Positions 35,330-44,004 of a stretch of DNA of 64,000 nucleotides are shown here, in pieces. The stretch is from Chryseobacterium shigense (lineage in GTDB: Bacteria > Bacteroidota > Bacteroidia > Flavobacteriales > Weeksellaceae). The DNA lies in contig NZ_JACHLC010000004.1 of the NCBI RefSeq assembly GCF_014207845.1, forward strand, positions 124,001-188,000. The letters are read 5' to 3'. Made by a program: the position numbers and the translations under genes. How positions within the stretch are numbered: the stretch's first letter is position 1; every line of letters starts with the position of its first letter. The notes beneath the pieces are model-generated. The model was not told the DNA's origin and ran no database searches. It saw only the letters and a program-made list of their open reading frames with translations.

Positions 35330-35415
35330 GCCCCCTTTGAAACTACACTAACATTTGAATTCATTTTTGCTAACCTTTTCAACACTAAAAAAATGATAAT
35401 AAAGGGGGCTTTTTA
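35330..35415 (+). terminator. Long-loop hairpin after ccoP
   Basis: GCCCCCTTT (35330-35338) pairs with AAAGGGGGC (35401-35409), with a 62-nt interior, followed by TTTTT. It is the only strong candidate terminator for ccoNO-ccoP. Confidence 0.55.
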
Positions 35416-35428
35416 AAGAAAAATCCAC

Positions 35429-35506
35429 GCCTGGGCTGTCTTGATCAACTAATTCACTTGACAACTACTAAACTAAATTCCATAAAAAGGCAGCCGAGGC
35501 AGGGTT
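35429..35506. repeat. Second long-loop inverted repeat
   Basis: GCCTGGGCTGTCTT (35429-35442) pairs with AAGGCAGCCGAGGC (35487-35500) with one mismatch and one G-T pair, a 44-nt interior, then GGGTTTTTG. Function unknown. Confidence 0.5.
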
Positions 35507-35557
35507 TTTGTACTTGCAATAGGGTACCACAACAAAGAGCTAATAAAATAGTATTCT

Positions 35558-35565
35558 TATCTTTG
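35558..35565 (+). promoter_or_regulatory. -7 element of tamB
   Basis: TATCTTTG 19 bases before the TTG start codon of tamB; it excludes any start further upstream. Confidence 0.45.
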
Positions 35566-35584
35566 TTAGAAACCTGATCGCATT

Positions 35585-38500
35585 TTGAAACTGAAAATCA
35601 ACAAAAGAAAACTCCTGAGGCGTATTGCAATAACCTTTATTTCAATATTGGTTTTTCTTACCCTTTTGATTCTAAGCTTAAGGCTTCCTGCCGTTCAGAA
35701 TTTCATCAAAGACAAACTGGTTGTATATCTTGAGAAAAAAATCAAGACCAAAGTCAGTCTGGAAAGAGTTTACATCGGGTTTCCCAACAGTCTTGTAATG
35801 GAAAATCTTTATCTTAAAGGACAGGATGTAGATACGCTTCTGGCCGTAAAAAAACTGGATGTAGGTTTAAATATGCTGAAACTTATCAGTTCTACGGCTG
35901 ACATTACTTCGGTAGATCTTGAAGGAGCCCGTGCCCATGTGGTACGAAAACCTAACGGGGCATTTAATTTTGATTATATCATTAATGCTTTTGCAACGAG
36001 CGATAAAGAAGAAAGCTCTTCCAAACCGTTTATTATTTCTCTTGATAAAATCAATTTAAAAGATATTGGAGTAACATTTAACGACCAGCAGTCAAGGAAC
36101 GATATCAATTTATACTTCAAATCATTTGATACAAGGGTTAAAACCTTTGATCTCAATAAAAACACCTATGCCGTTAATGATATCAATCTTGATGGCCTTA
36201 AACTAAAATTAAAGCAGGACCTTATTGAAGAGGTTGCTAAGAAAGTAGAGAAAAAGGTAGATTCATTGAATGATAAAAAACCGATGAATATTGGCCTGAG
36301 AGGAATCAAGCTTACCAATTTCGATATTGATTACGGTGATGACAATACCAAAACTTTTGCTAAAGTACTGTTCAAGGAACTGAGCACAAAGGTGAATAAA
36401 CTGGATCTGGAGAATAATTCCTACAATATTGCCAATGTTGTACTTTCCGGCGCAGATATTAATGCAAATCTTTATCTGCCTGCGCAAAATGCCAACCCAA
36501 AAGATTCAAAAGAGCCTGAAGTTTCCAAAGTTTCAGACCAGGATAAAGCCATGAAATTACTTCTTGGAAAACTTGTCCTGAATGATGTAAAAGCCGTATA
36601 CAACAATACAGCTATTGCTCCCACAAAACAGGGAATGGATTTCAACCATATGAATTTTTCCAAAATGAACGTGGAAGTAAGAAGCTTCAAAATGGAGAAC
36701 AATACTTTTGCAGGAACGGTAAATTCGGCGGAAATCAAGGAAGGAAGAGGCCTGGATATCCAAAAATTCAATACCGATTTTGTGTATGCAGAAAAGCAGG
36801 CTTATCTGAAAGACCTTTATCTGCAGACCCCGAAAACGCTGATCCGTGATGAGGTAATTTTAAATTACGATTCCCTTGAACAACTCACATCAAATCCAGG
36901 AGCGGTAAAAATTTCAGCCAATATCAAAGATTCTAAAATCGGTTTCGCTGATATCCTGAATATTGTTCCGGCTTTACGAAATACAGTTCCGTTCAATAAA
37001 TATCCCAATGCGATTCTGAATGTCAATGCAAACGTTCAGGGAAGCGTAAATGATCTGCTGATCAAAGACCTTAAAGTTTCAGGCCTGGACCAGCTGAGAG
37101 TGGCTGCATCAGGAAGAATTAAAAATGCAATGAAACCTGAAAATCTTTATTATGATATCAGGATCGGGGAATTCTCTGCGGAAGCCAAAACCGTTTACAA
37201 TCTGGTTCCGAAAAATACGATTCCTTCCAATATTGCCCTCCCTTCTCATTTCAGCATTAAAGGAAATGCAAAAGGATCTACAAAAGTGGTAAAAACTGAT
37301 CTTAACCTCTACTCTACCCTTGGCAATGCCACAATCCTTGCCGATGTGGATATGAGCAGGAAAAACCGCGAACTGTATGATGTAAAGGCCAATCTTCAGG
37401 CAGTTCAGGTAGGAAAGATCATTAAAAATAAAGATATAGGCCCTGTAACGGCGCAAATCTCAGCAAAAGGAGAAAGCTTTGATTTCAAAAATGCCAAAGC
37501 TGATCTTAAAGGTCACGTGGCTTCGGCTGTGTATAAAGGCTACCGTTATCAGAATATGGACCTTACGGGTAAAATAAACCGTGGTGTTTATAATATTGTG
37601 CTAAACTCAAAAGACCCGAATGCCAATCTGAATTTGATTGCTTCCGGAGTTTACAATGAAAAAAATCCTACGGTAAAAATCAATGGTGAAGTAATCAAGC
37701 TTGATGTGAATAAACTTGGATTTTACGAGAAACCAATGATTATCGCCGGAAAGATAGACGGAGACTTCTCCAGTCTGAATCCTGATGCTTTGAATGGTTA
37801 TTTAAACCTGAAAGATTTTGCATTTTCAGATACAAAAGAAGTGTATCCGGTACAGGAAGTCAATCTAAAAGCTTCCTCTACGCAGGATTCAACGCAAATT
37901 ATCTTCAATTCCCAGATTGCTGATGTTTCTCTGATCGGAAAATATAAGCTTACACAAATATTCGGTGCTTTAACGCAGACCATCAATCAGTATTACCAGT
38001 TCCAGAAGCCGTCAAAAGGGCAGAAAATAGATCCGGGACAGTTTTTCACATTCAATGCAAAGATCAAGAATGATGATCTGATCAGAAAGTTTGTCCCCGA
38101 TTTAAAAAGCTTTGAAACGATCAACCTGGCAGGAAATTACGATGCAGATTCCCAAAAAATAGAAATTGACGGGCAGATTCCGCAATTATTGTATGGTGAA
38201 AATTCCCTGGAAAATATTGCTTTAAAAGTCACCAATGAAAACCAGGCACTGCAATACAGCCTCAATACAGGGGCTTTACAAAGTTCCAGCTTTACCCTGA
38301 AAAAGATTGCTGTAACCGGAGACGTTGCGGAAAATATTATCAATTACAATATTACTTCAAAAGATGATAAAGATGCTACACAATTCCTTATTGCAGGAAA
38401 TGCAAAATCGTTAAATGATATCACAGAGATTTCTTTAAATCCAAACGGACTGAAATTAAATTATGCAGACTGGAATGTAGCTGAAAACAATAAAATCCAG

Positions 38501-40615
38501 ATCAGCAGCCAGGGAATTTTAGCAGACAACTTTATCCTGTCCAATGCCGGAAGCGAGATTTCCCTCCAGTCCGAAACTGCTCGCGCAGGTAGCCCTTTAA
38601 ATATTTCACTGAAAGATTTTAAAATTGAAACCATTACCGAGCTTATTAAAAAAGACACAGTTCTGGCAAGGGGGACCATTAACGGAACTGCCCAGCTCAG
38701 GGATGTTACAAAAAATATGACCTTCACTTCCGACCTGAATATTTCAGATCTGATCGTATATGGAAACCCTGTGGGAAATCTGGCCGTAAAAGTGAATAAT
38801 ACTTCACCCAAAATACTGAATGCGGATATTGCTCTTTCCGGCAATGATAATGATGTGAAAATTCTTGGTGACTACAATACTTCTTCAAGTACATTTGATC
38901 TGAATATGGCCATCAACAGGCTCCAGATGAAGAGTGTTCAGGGCTTTTCCATGAATGCCATCACCAATACGGAAGGTTATCTTTCAGGAAATTTAAAAAT
39001 TACCGGAAGCACTGAAAAACCGAACATTTTAGGTAAAGTGAAATTCAATGATGCCGGACTGGAAATTGCCAAAACAGGCAGCGATTTCAGAAAACTGAAT
39101 GATGAAATTGATTTTACCAACCGCGGTATTGAGTTTAATAAGTTTAAAATCAATGATAAGGACGGAAATTCCCTTGTCATCAACGGGCAGGTTCTTACAC
39201 AAACGTACAGGGATTTTGCATTTAATCTTGATGTAAATGCCAGGGATTTCAAAGTGGTAAACTCTGAAAAATCCAATGATGCCATGATGTACGGAGTTCT
39301 TGCGATTGATGCAGGACTTCACATTCGCGGAAATTTAGATCTTCCAAAAGTTGACGGCAGACTTTCAGTCTCTGATGATACGGATTTCACGTTTGTCCTT
39401 CCACAATCAAGCCCTTCACTCCAAGAGAGAGACGGAATTGTGGAATTCATCGACCAGGATCAGGTAGTTTTAAACAAAACTATTAAAGCTGATTCCCTGA
39501 AGGCCCAAAGCCGTTTCAAAGGAATGGATGTAAGCGTAAATATTGAGGTAAGCAAGGAAGCAAAACTATCAATTGTTATTGATAAGGCTAACGGAGATTT
39601 TGTAAAACTTCAGGGTGAAGCAGAATTGACCGGGGGAATTGATCCTTCAGGAAAAACAACCCTTGTAGGTGTGTATGAAGTGGAAAAAGGGTCTTATGAA
39701 CTATCAGTAAGTCTTCTGAAACGTAAATTTGATATCCAGAAAGGGAGCACGATTACGTGGACGGGTGAACCTACCGCTGCAACAATGGATATCACGGCTG
39801 TCTATAAAACGGAAGCACCGCCTATTGACCTCGTTGAGCAGCAGGTAAGCGGTGAAGATGCATCCATAATGAATCAGTTTAAACAGAGAATTCCTTTCAA
39901 CACTTTATTAAAAATGAAGGGTGAACTTCTGAAACCTCAGATCACTTTCGATATTACGACGGATGAGAAGAACAATGCGGTTTCATCTACGGTAACGGAT
40001 ATTGTAGATCAAAAGCTTACCCAGCTCAGAACCCAGGAATCAGAAATGAATAAACAGGTTTTTGCCCTTCTTCTGCTGAACCGTTTCATTGGGGAAAATC
40101 CGTTTGAGTCCGGTGCGGGAATGTCGGCCGAAATGCTGGCCAGACAAAGTGTGAGTAAAATTCTTTCCCAGCAACTGAACAACCTTGCTTCGGGTTTGAT
40201 CAAAGGTGTTGATATTGACCTGGGTGTTGATTCTTCCGAAGATTATTCCAGCGGAGAAAAAAATACAAGAACCGATCTGAATGTGGGGGTAAGTAAAAAA
40301 CTGCTGAATGACCGTCTTAAAGTGTCTGTAGGAAGTAATTTTGCCCTTGAAGGTGAAGCCCGCCAGAACGAAAACATGACGAATATTGCAGGAAATGTTA
40401 CGGTAGATTACAGCCTTTCAAAAGACGGAAGATATATGCTCCGCGCCTACCGTAAGGATGAATACCAGGTAGCTCTTCAGGGGCAGATCATAGAAACGGG
40501 ATTAGGATTCATCATTACTTTGGATTATGATAAATTCCGTGAGATTTTTCAAAAATCGAAGAAAGACAGACGTAAAAAGGAAAACAAAAATAACCAGGTG
40601 GTAGAATTTAAATAA
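35585..40615 (+). CDS. tamB: Translocation/assembly module subunit TamB
   Basis: 1676 residues, starting at TTG (an in-frame stop lies at 35567, and the next Met is beyond the membrane helix). One N-terminal TM helix (about 13-30) anchors it in the inner membrane. The body is a long beta-taco spanning the periplasm, with repeated amphipathic strands. The conserved DUF490 C-terminal domain (about 1300-1640) includes LNRFIGENPFESG and the terminal YRKDEYQVALQGQIIETGLG. It works with TamL in outer-membrane biogenesis or lipid transport. Overlaps tamL by TAATG. Confidence 0.94.
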   Translation: MKLKINKRKLLRRIAITFISILVFLTLLILSLRLPAVQNFIKDKLVVYLEKKIKTKVSLERVYIGFPNSLVMENLYLKGQDVDTLLAVKKLDVGLNMLKLISSTADITSVDLEGARAHVVRKPNGAFNFDYIINAFATSDKEESSSKPFIISLDKINLKDIGVTFNDQQSRNDINLYFKSFDTRVKTFDLNKNTYAVNDINLDGLKLKLKQDLIEEVAKKVEKKVDSLNDKKPMNIGLRGIKLTNFDIDYGDDNTKTFAKVLFKELSTKVNKLDLENNSYNIANVVLSGADINANLYLPAQNANPKDSKEPEVSKVSDQDKAMKLLLGKLVLNDVKAVYNNTAIAPTKQGMDFNHMNFSKMNVEVRSFKMENNTFAGTVNSAEIKEGRGLDIQKFNTDFVYAEKQAYLKDLYLQTPKTLIRDEVILNYDSLEQLTSNPGAVKISANIKDSKIGFADILNIVPALRNTVPFNKYPNAILNVNANVQGSVNDLLIKDLKVSGLDQLRVAASGRIKNAMKPENLYYDIRIGEFSAEAKTVYNLVPKNTIPSNIALPSHFSIKGNAKGSTKVVKTDLNLYSTLGNATILADVDMSRKNRELYDVKANLQAVQVGKIIKNKDIGPVTAQISAKGESFDFKNAKADLKGHVASAVYKGYRYQNMDLTGKINRGVYNIVLNSKDPNANLNLIASGVYNEKNPTVKINGEVIKLDVNKLGFYEKPMIIAGKIDGDFSSLNPDALNGYLNLKDFAFSDTKEVYPVQEVNLKASSTQDSTQIIFNSQIADVSLIGKYKLTQIFGALTQTINQYYQFQKPSKGQKIDPGQFFTFNAKIKNDDLIRKFVPDLKSFETINLAGNYDADSQKIEIDGQIPQLLYGENSLENIALKVTNENQALQYSLNTGALQSSSFTLKKIAVTGDVAENIINYNITSKDDKDATQFLIAGNAKSLNDITEISLNPNGLKLNYADWNVAENNKIQISSQGILADNFILSNAGSEISLQSETARAGSPLNISLKDFKIETITELIKKDTVLARGTINGTAQLRDVTKNMTFTSDLNISDLIVYGNPVGNLAVKVNNTSPKILNADIALSGNDNDVKILGDYNTSSSTFDLNMAINRLQMKSVQGFSMNAITNTEGYLSGNLKITGSTEKPNILGKVKFNDAGLEIAKTGSDFRKLNDEIDFTNRGIEFNKFKINDKDGNSLVINGQVLTQTYRDFAFNLDVNARDFKVVNSEKSNDAMMYGVLAIDAGLHIRGNLDLPKVDGRLSVSDDTDFTFVLPQSSPSLQERDGIVEFIDQDQVVLNKTIKADSLKAQSRFKGMDVSVNIEVSKEAKLSIVIDKANGDFVKLQGEAELTGGIDPSGKTTLVGVYEVEKGSYELSVSLLKRKFDIQKGSTITWTGEPTAATMDITAVYKTEAPPIDLVEQQVSGEDASIMNQFKQRIPFNTLLKMKGELLKPQITFDITTDEKNNAVSSTVTDIVDQKLTQLRTQESEMNKQVFALLLLNRFIGENPFESGAGMSAEMLARQSVSKILSQQLNNLASGLIKGVDIDLGVDSSEDYSSGEKNTRTDLNVGVSKKLLNDRLKVSVGSNFALEGEARQNENMTNIAGNVTVDYSLSKDGRYMLRAYRKDEYQVALQGQIIETGLGFIITLDYDKFREIFQKSKKDRRKKENKNNQVVEFK

Positions 40616-42942
40616 TGAAAAGCAGATTAAACATATATTGGAAATATTTATTCGTTTCAGGATTTGCGGCTATTACTTTCTCGTGCAGTAATACCAGGTT
40701 CCTGAAGGAAGGCCAGATGCTTTACACGGGCGGTGAAGTAAAGATTGAGAATGATACCATTTCGAAGAAGGAGAAAAACGAGCTTAAAGCTGCGCTGGAA
40801 GAAAATCTGGTTCCTAAACCCAATTCTACACTACTGGGACTGCGCCCGAAATTATATTTCTATAATATTGCCAAAGAACCTAAAAAAGATAAGGGTTTTA
40901 ATTACTGGCTAAAATATAAGGTCGGTGAAAAGCCTGTTCTACTTGGAGATGTAGACCGTGAATTCAACAAAGATATCATTGAAAATTATTCTGAAAACAA
41001 GGGCTATTTCAATGCAAAAGCCACTTACGACACCGTTTCTAAAAACAAAAAAGCTAAGGTAATTTATACTTTAAGACCCGGTTCAAGATATTTTATAAGC
41101 CATGTTAAATTTCAGCAGGATTCTTCACTGGTTAACAGGGAAATTCAAAGTTTAACAAATAAAACTTTACTTAAATCCGGGAAACCTTTTGATCTTGATG
41201 TGATTAAGGATGAAAGAGTACGTATTGATAATGGCTTAAAGGAAAGGGGCTTCTATTATTTCAATCCTGATAACATTATTGTTCAGGCAGACAGTACGGT
41301 AAGTAAAAATCATAAGGTTGAGCTCAACGTAAAATTAAAAGACAATACTCCGGATCTTGCAACACAGCAGTTCAGTATTGACAAGGTGATCGTTTTCCCC
41401 AATTACAATATCCAGGATGTAAAAAGAGGCAAATATAATGTCCCTATGAACACTGATTCATTGTCTAAATATGCTTACGGTGATATTTATGTGATTGATC
41501 CGCAGCATAAATTCAAACCTAAAATTTTCGACAGAGCTTTATATTTTAAGAAAGGGGATCTTTATAACCGTTCCAATCATAATCTTACGCTTAACCGCCT
41601 GATCAGTCTGGGAGTTTTCAAGTTTGTAAAGAATGAATTCATTGTTTCCGATTCATTAAAACATCAGTTTGATGCGTATTATCTGTTGACACCAAGACAA
41701 ATTCAGTCGCTCAGGCTGGAAGCTTTAGGAAGAACCAATTCTGCCAATTATGCAGGTAGTGAATTAAATTTAAACTGGACTCACAGAAACTTTTTCAGAG
41801 GTGCCGAGCAGTTTAAAGCAGCCATTTACGGAGCTTTTGATTTCCAGATGGGCGGACAGGAAAATGCACAGAATCTTTTCCGTGCAGGATCAACAGTACA
41901 ACTTTCTATTCCGAGAATTGTAGCGCCTTTCCGTTTCAATTCTTCGAGTGCTTTTGTTCCGAGAACCAATATCAATTTAGGATTTGAATTCCAGAACCGG
42001 ACAGAGTATTATACCCTTAATACTTTCAGTGCATCATTTGGTTATTTATGGAAGGAAAACGTACGAAAAGAACATGATCTGAAGCTATTGGATATAACAC
42101 TGGTTTCTCCTGCCAAGGTTACTGCTTTATATGATTCAATTTCAGCTAATAGTGATGCCATGCAAAGAGTTGTTCAAAAGCAACTTATTTTTGGTCCTAC
42201 TTATTCTTATACCTATACCAATACAATGCTGTCTAAACCCACAACCATTTATTATAAAGGGACATTGGATTTAGCAGGAAATATTACCGGTCTGGTAACA
42301 GGAGCAAATGTTGAGAAAGGAAAAGAAAAAAAGATTTTTGGAATACCTTTCAGTCAATATGCCAAAATAGAAAGTGACTTTAGGCTCTACCATAAATTTA
42401 CAGAGAAAAGCTCTTTGGCTACCAGATTTATCGGAGGAATTGCTTACCCTTACGGAAATTCGGAATTTATTCCTTTCTCTAAGCAGTTTTTCTCTGGGGG
42501 GAGTAACAGCATCAGGGCTTTCCGAGCAAGAACTTTAGGTCCCGGAAGCTTTGATCCGAGAACTATTGATAAGGGAGTTCTGATAGATCAGTCTGGAGAT
42601 ATCAAACTGGAATTAAATGCAGAATACCGCGCCAATATTTATAAGTTTTTAAATGTGGCCGCGTTTGTTGATGCAGGAAATGTCTGGTTAATTAATGAAG
42701 ATAATGACAGGCCCGGCGCCAAATTTTCCAAAGAATTTTTAAGTGAAATTGCCGTTGGAGCCGGAGTTGGTCTGAGACTTGATTTCTCTATCTTAATTTT
42801 AAGACTTGATCTTGCCATGCCATTACGCGTTCCTTACTATGAAAAAGGAGACCGGTGGGCATTTGATAAGATCAACTTCGGAGATTCAAGCTGGAGAAAA
42901 GATAATTTAGTTTTGAATATAGCCATAGGATATCCTTTCTAA
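40615..42942 (+). CDS. tamL: Omp85-family lipoprotein TamL
   Basis: 775 residues. The signal ends in lipobox ITFSC (C24), so this TamA homologue is a lipoprotein, as known for TamL of Bacteroidota. POTRA-like repeats occupy about 100-340 (DIIENYSENKGYFNAKATYD, YFISHVKFQQDSS). The C-terminal barrel (about 380-775) has FFSGGSNSIRAFRARTLGPG, the VRGF-like lid loop, and ends GYPF. With TamB it forms an envelope-spanning complex. Start shares its A with the tamB stop, indicating coupled translation. Confidence 0.94.
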   Translation: MKSRLNIYWKYLFVSGFAAITFSCSNTRFLKEGQMLYTGGEVKIENDTISKKEKNELKAALEENLVPKPNSTLLGLRPKLYFYNIAKEPKKDKGFNYWLKYKVGEKPVLLGDVDREFNKDIIENYSENKGYFNAKATYDTVSKNKKAKVIYTLRPGSRYFISHVKFQQDSSLVNREIQSLTNKTLLKSGKPFDLDVIKDERVRIDNGLKERGFYYFNPDNIIVQADSTVSKNHKVELNVKLKDNTPDLATQQFSIDKVIVFPNYNIQDVKRGKYNVPMNTDSLSKYAYGDIYVIDPQHKFKPKIFDRALYFKKGDLYNRSNHNLTLNRLISLGVFKFVKNEFIVSDSLKHQFDAYYLLTPRQIQSLRLEALGRTNSANYAGSELNLNWTHRNFFRGAEQFKAAIYGAFDFQMGGQENAQNLFRAGSTVQLSIPRIVAPFRFNSSSAFVPRTNINLGFEFQNRTEYYTLNTFSASFGYLWKENVRKEHDLKLLDITLVSPAKVTALYDSISANSDAMQRVVQKQLIFGPTYSYTYTNTMLSKPTTIYYKGTLDLAGNITGLVTGANVEKGKEKKIFGIPFSQYAKIESDFRLYHKFTEKSSLATRFIGGIAYPYGNSEFIPFSKQFFSGGSNSIRAFRARTLGPGSFDPRTIDKGVLIDQSGDIKLELNAEYRANIYKFLNVAAFVDAGNVWLINEDNDRPGAKFSKEFLSEIAVGAGVGLRLDFSILILRLDLAMPLRVPYYEKGDRWAFDKINFGDSSWRKDNLVLNIAIGYPF

Positions 42943-42943
42943 T

Positions 42944-43882
42944 ATGATCAATAATATCAAATTTTTCTGGGAGGTGCTTAAGGAAACCTTCAACGAATGG
43001 AACAATTCTTCCGCATCAAAAGATTCGGCAAGCCTGGCCTATTACGCGATTTTTTCTATTCCCGGATTATTGATCATTATTATATGGATTGCCGGAAATT
43101 TCTTCGGTGAGGAAGCCATCCGCGGTGAGATTAGCAACCAGATCAGTGGGTTAATGGGAAAGGATGTTGCGAAAAGTATTGAAGGAATGATTGCAGGCGC
43201 ACTTATTGACAAACAGAATGTTTTTATGAAGATAGTAGGAATAGGATCTTTGGTCTTTGGTTCCACTACATTATTCTTTCAGTTACAACATACTTTAAAT
43301 ACCCTTTGGGATGTGGAAGCGGCTCCTAAAAAGGCTTTGATAAAATTCCTTTTAGACAGGGCCAATTCATTGGGAATGATTCTTATTCTCGGTTTTTTGC
43401 TGATGATCACCATGATCTTATCTTCAACAATAAGCCTTCTTAACAACTGGATCACGAATTATTTCGGCCTTGAAACCTATATGCTGGTAGAGTTCGTGAA
43501 TTTTGCTATTGGTTTCGGGCTGGTCATGCTGTTATTTGCCCTGATGTTTAAAGTGCTTCCGGATGTGAAGATCAGTTGGAAACCCGTTTGGAAAGGAGCT
43601 TTACTGACCACTATTCTGTTCACTTTAGGTAAATTTTTACTGAGTCTTTATTTTGGTAATTTTAAACCAACCTCTACTTTTGGTGCAGCAGGAACAGTTA
43701 TATTAATTATGATGTGGATCAATTATTCCTGTATGCTGGTTTTTTTCGGAGCCGAGTTTACAAAGGTATATAACTATAAAAAGGGCTATAATGTTATTCT
43801 TTCCAAACATGCAAGATGGAGCGCGGCTAAGCTGTACAGGGATAGCAAAAAAGATGGTGGGAATGAGGTGAAAGAAAGTTGA
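42944..43882 (+). CDS. YihY/BrkB family membrane protein
   Basis: 312 residues, six predicted helices (about 28-50, 85-105, 130-152, 180-200, 215-235, 245-270). The family signature SASLAYYAIFSIPGLLIIII is at the start, and FGAAGTVILIMMWINYSCMLV is near the end. Once called ribonuclease BN, wrongly; recent work connects YihY-type proteins with phospholipid transport alongside AsmA-like proteins. The position one base after tamL fits an envelope lipid role (inference). Confidence 0.88.
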   Translation: MINNIKFFWEVLKETFNEWNNSSASKDSASLAYYAIFSIPGLLIIIIWIAGNFFGEEAIRGEISNQISGLMGKDVAKSIEGMIAGALIDKQNVFMKIVGIGSLVFGSTTLFFQLQHTLNTLWDVEAAPKKALIKFLLDRANSLGMILILGFLLMITMILSSTISLLNNWITNYFGLETYMLVEFVNFAIGFGLVMLLFALMFKVLPDVKISWKPVWKGALLTTILFTLGKFLLSLYFGNFKPTSTFGAAGTVILIMMWINYSCMLVFFGAEFTKVYNYKKGYNVILSKHARWSAAKLYRDSKKDGGNEVKES

Positions 43883-43885
43883 GAC

Positions 43886-43917
43886 GGGGTTCGGGATGCG
43901 AGGTGCAGGATTCGGGT
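43886..43917. repeat. GC-rich degenerate heptamer stretch
   Basis: GGGGTTCGGGATGCGAGGTG followed by CAGGATTCGGG: loosely repeated CGGGAT-like units, much richer in G than the surroundings. Resembles degenerate intergenic repeats seen in Chryseobacterium (memory). Confidence 0.4.
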
Positions 43918-43967
43918 TTTGAAATTCCGTGTATTGATTGTCGTTTATTTTTGATACATTTTATTTA

Positions 43968-44003
43968 AAAAATAGCCTCCCGAATTTCAGGAGGCTTTTA
44001 TTT
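43968..44003. terminator. Bidirectional terminator between yihY and argS
   Basis: AGCCTCC/GGAGGCT stem (43974-43980 with 43990-43996) with A tract before and T tract after. Confidence 0.88.
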
Positions 44004-44004
44004 T

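Noticed and set aside
35330..35506. attC-like integron sites
   Set aside because: The arms are long-range inverted repeats, but no R/L core boxes, no short cassette ORF and no integrase are present.
43886..43917. Phase-variable tandem repeat
   Set aside because: The units are too degenerate and the position is after the yihY stop, where slippage would not affect a reading frame.
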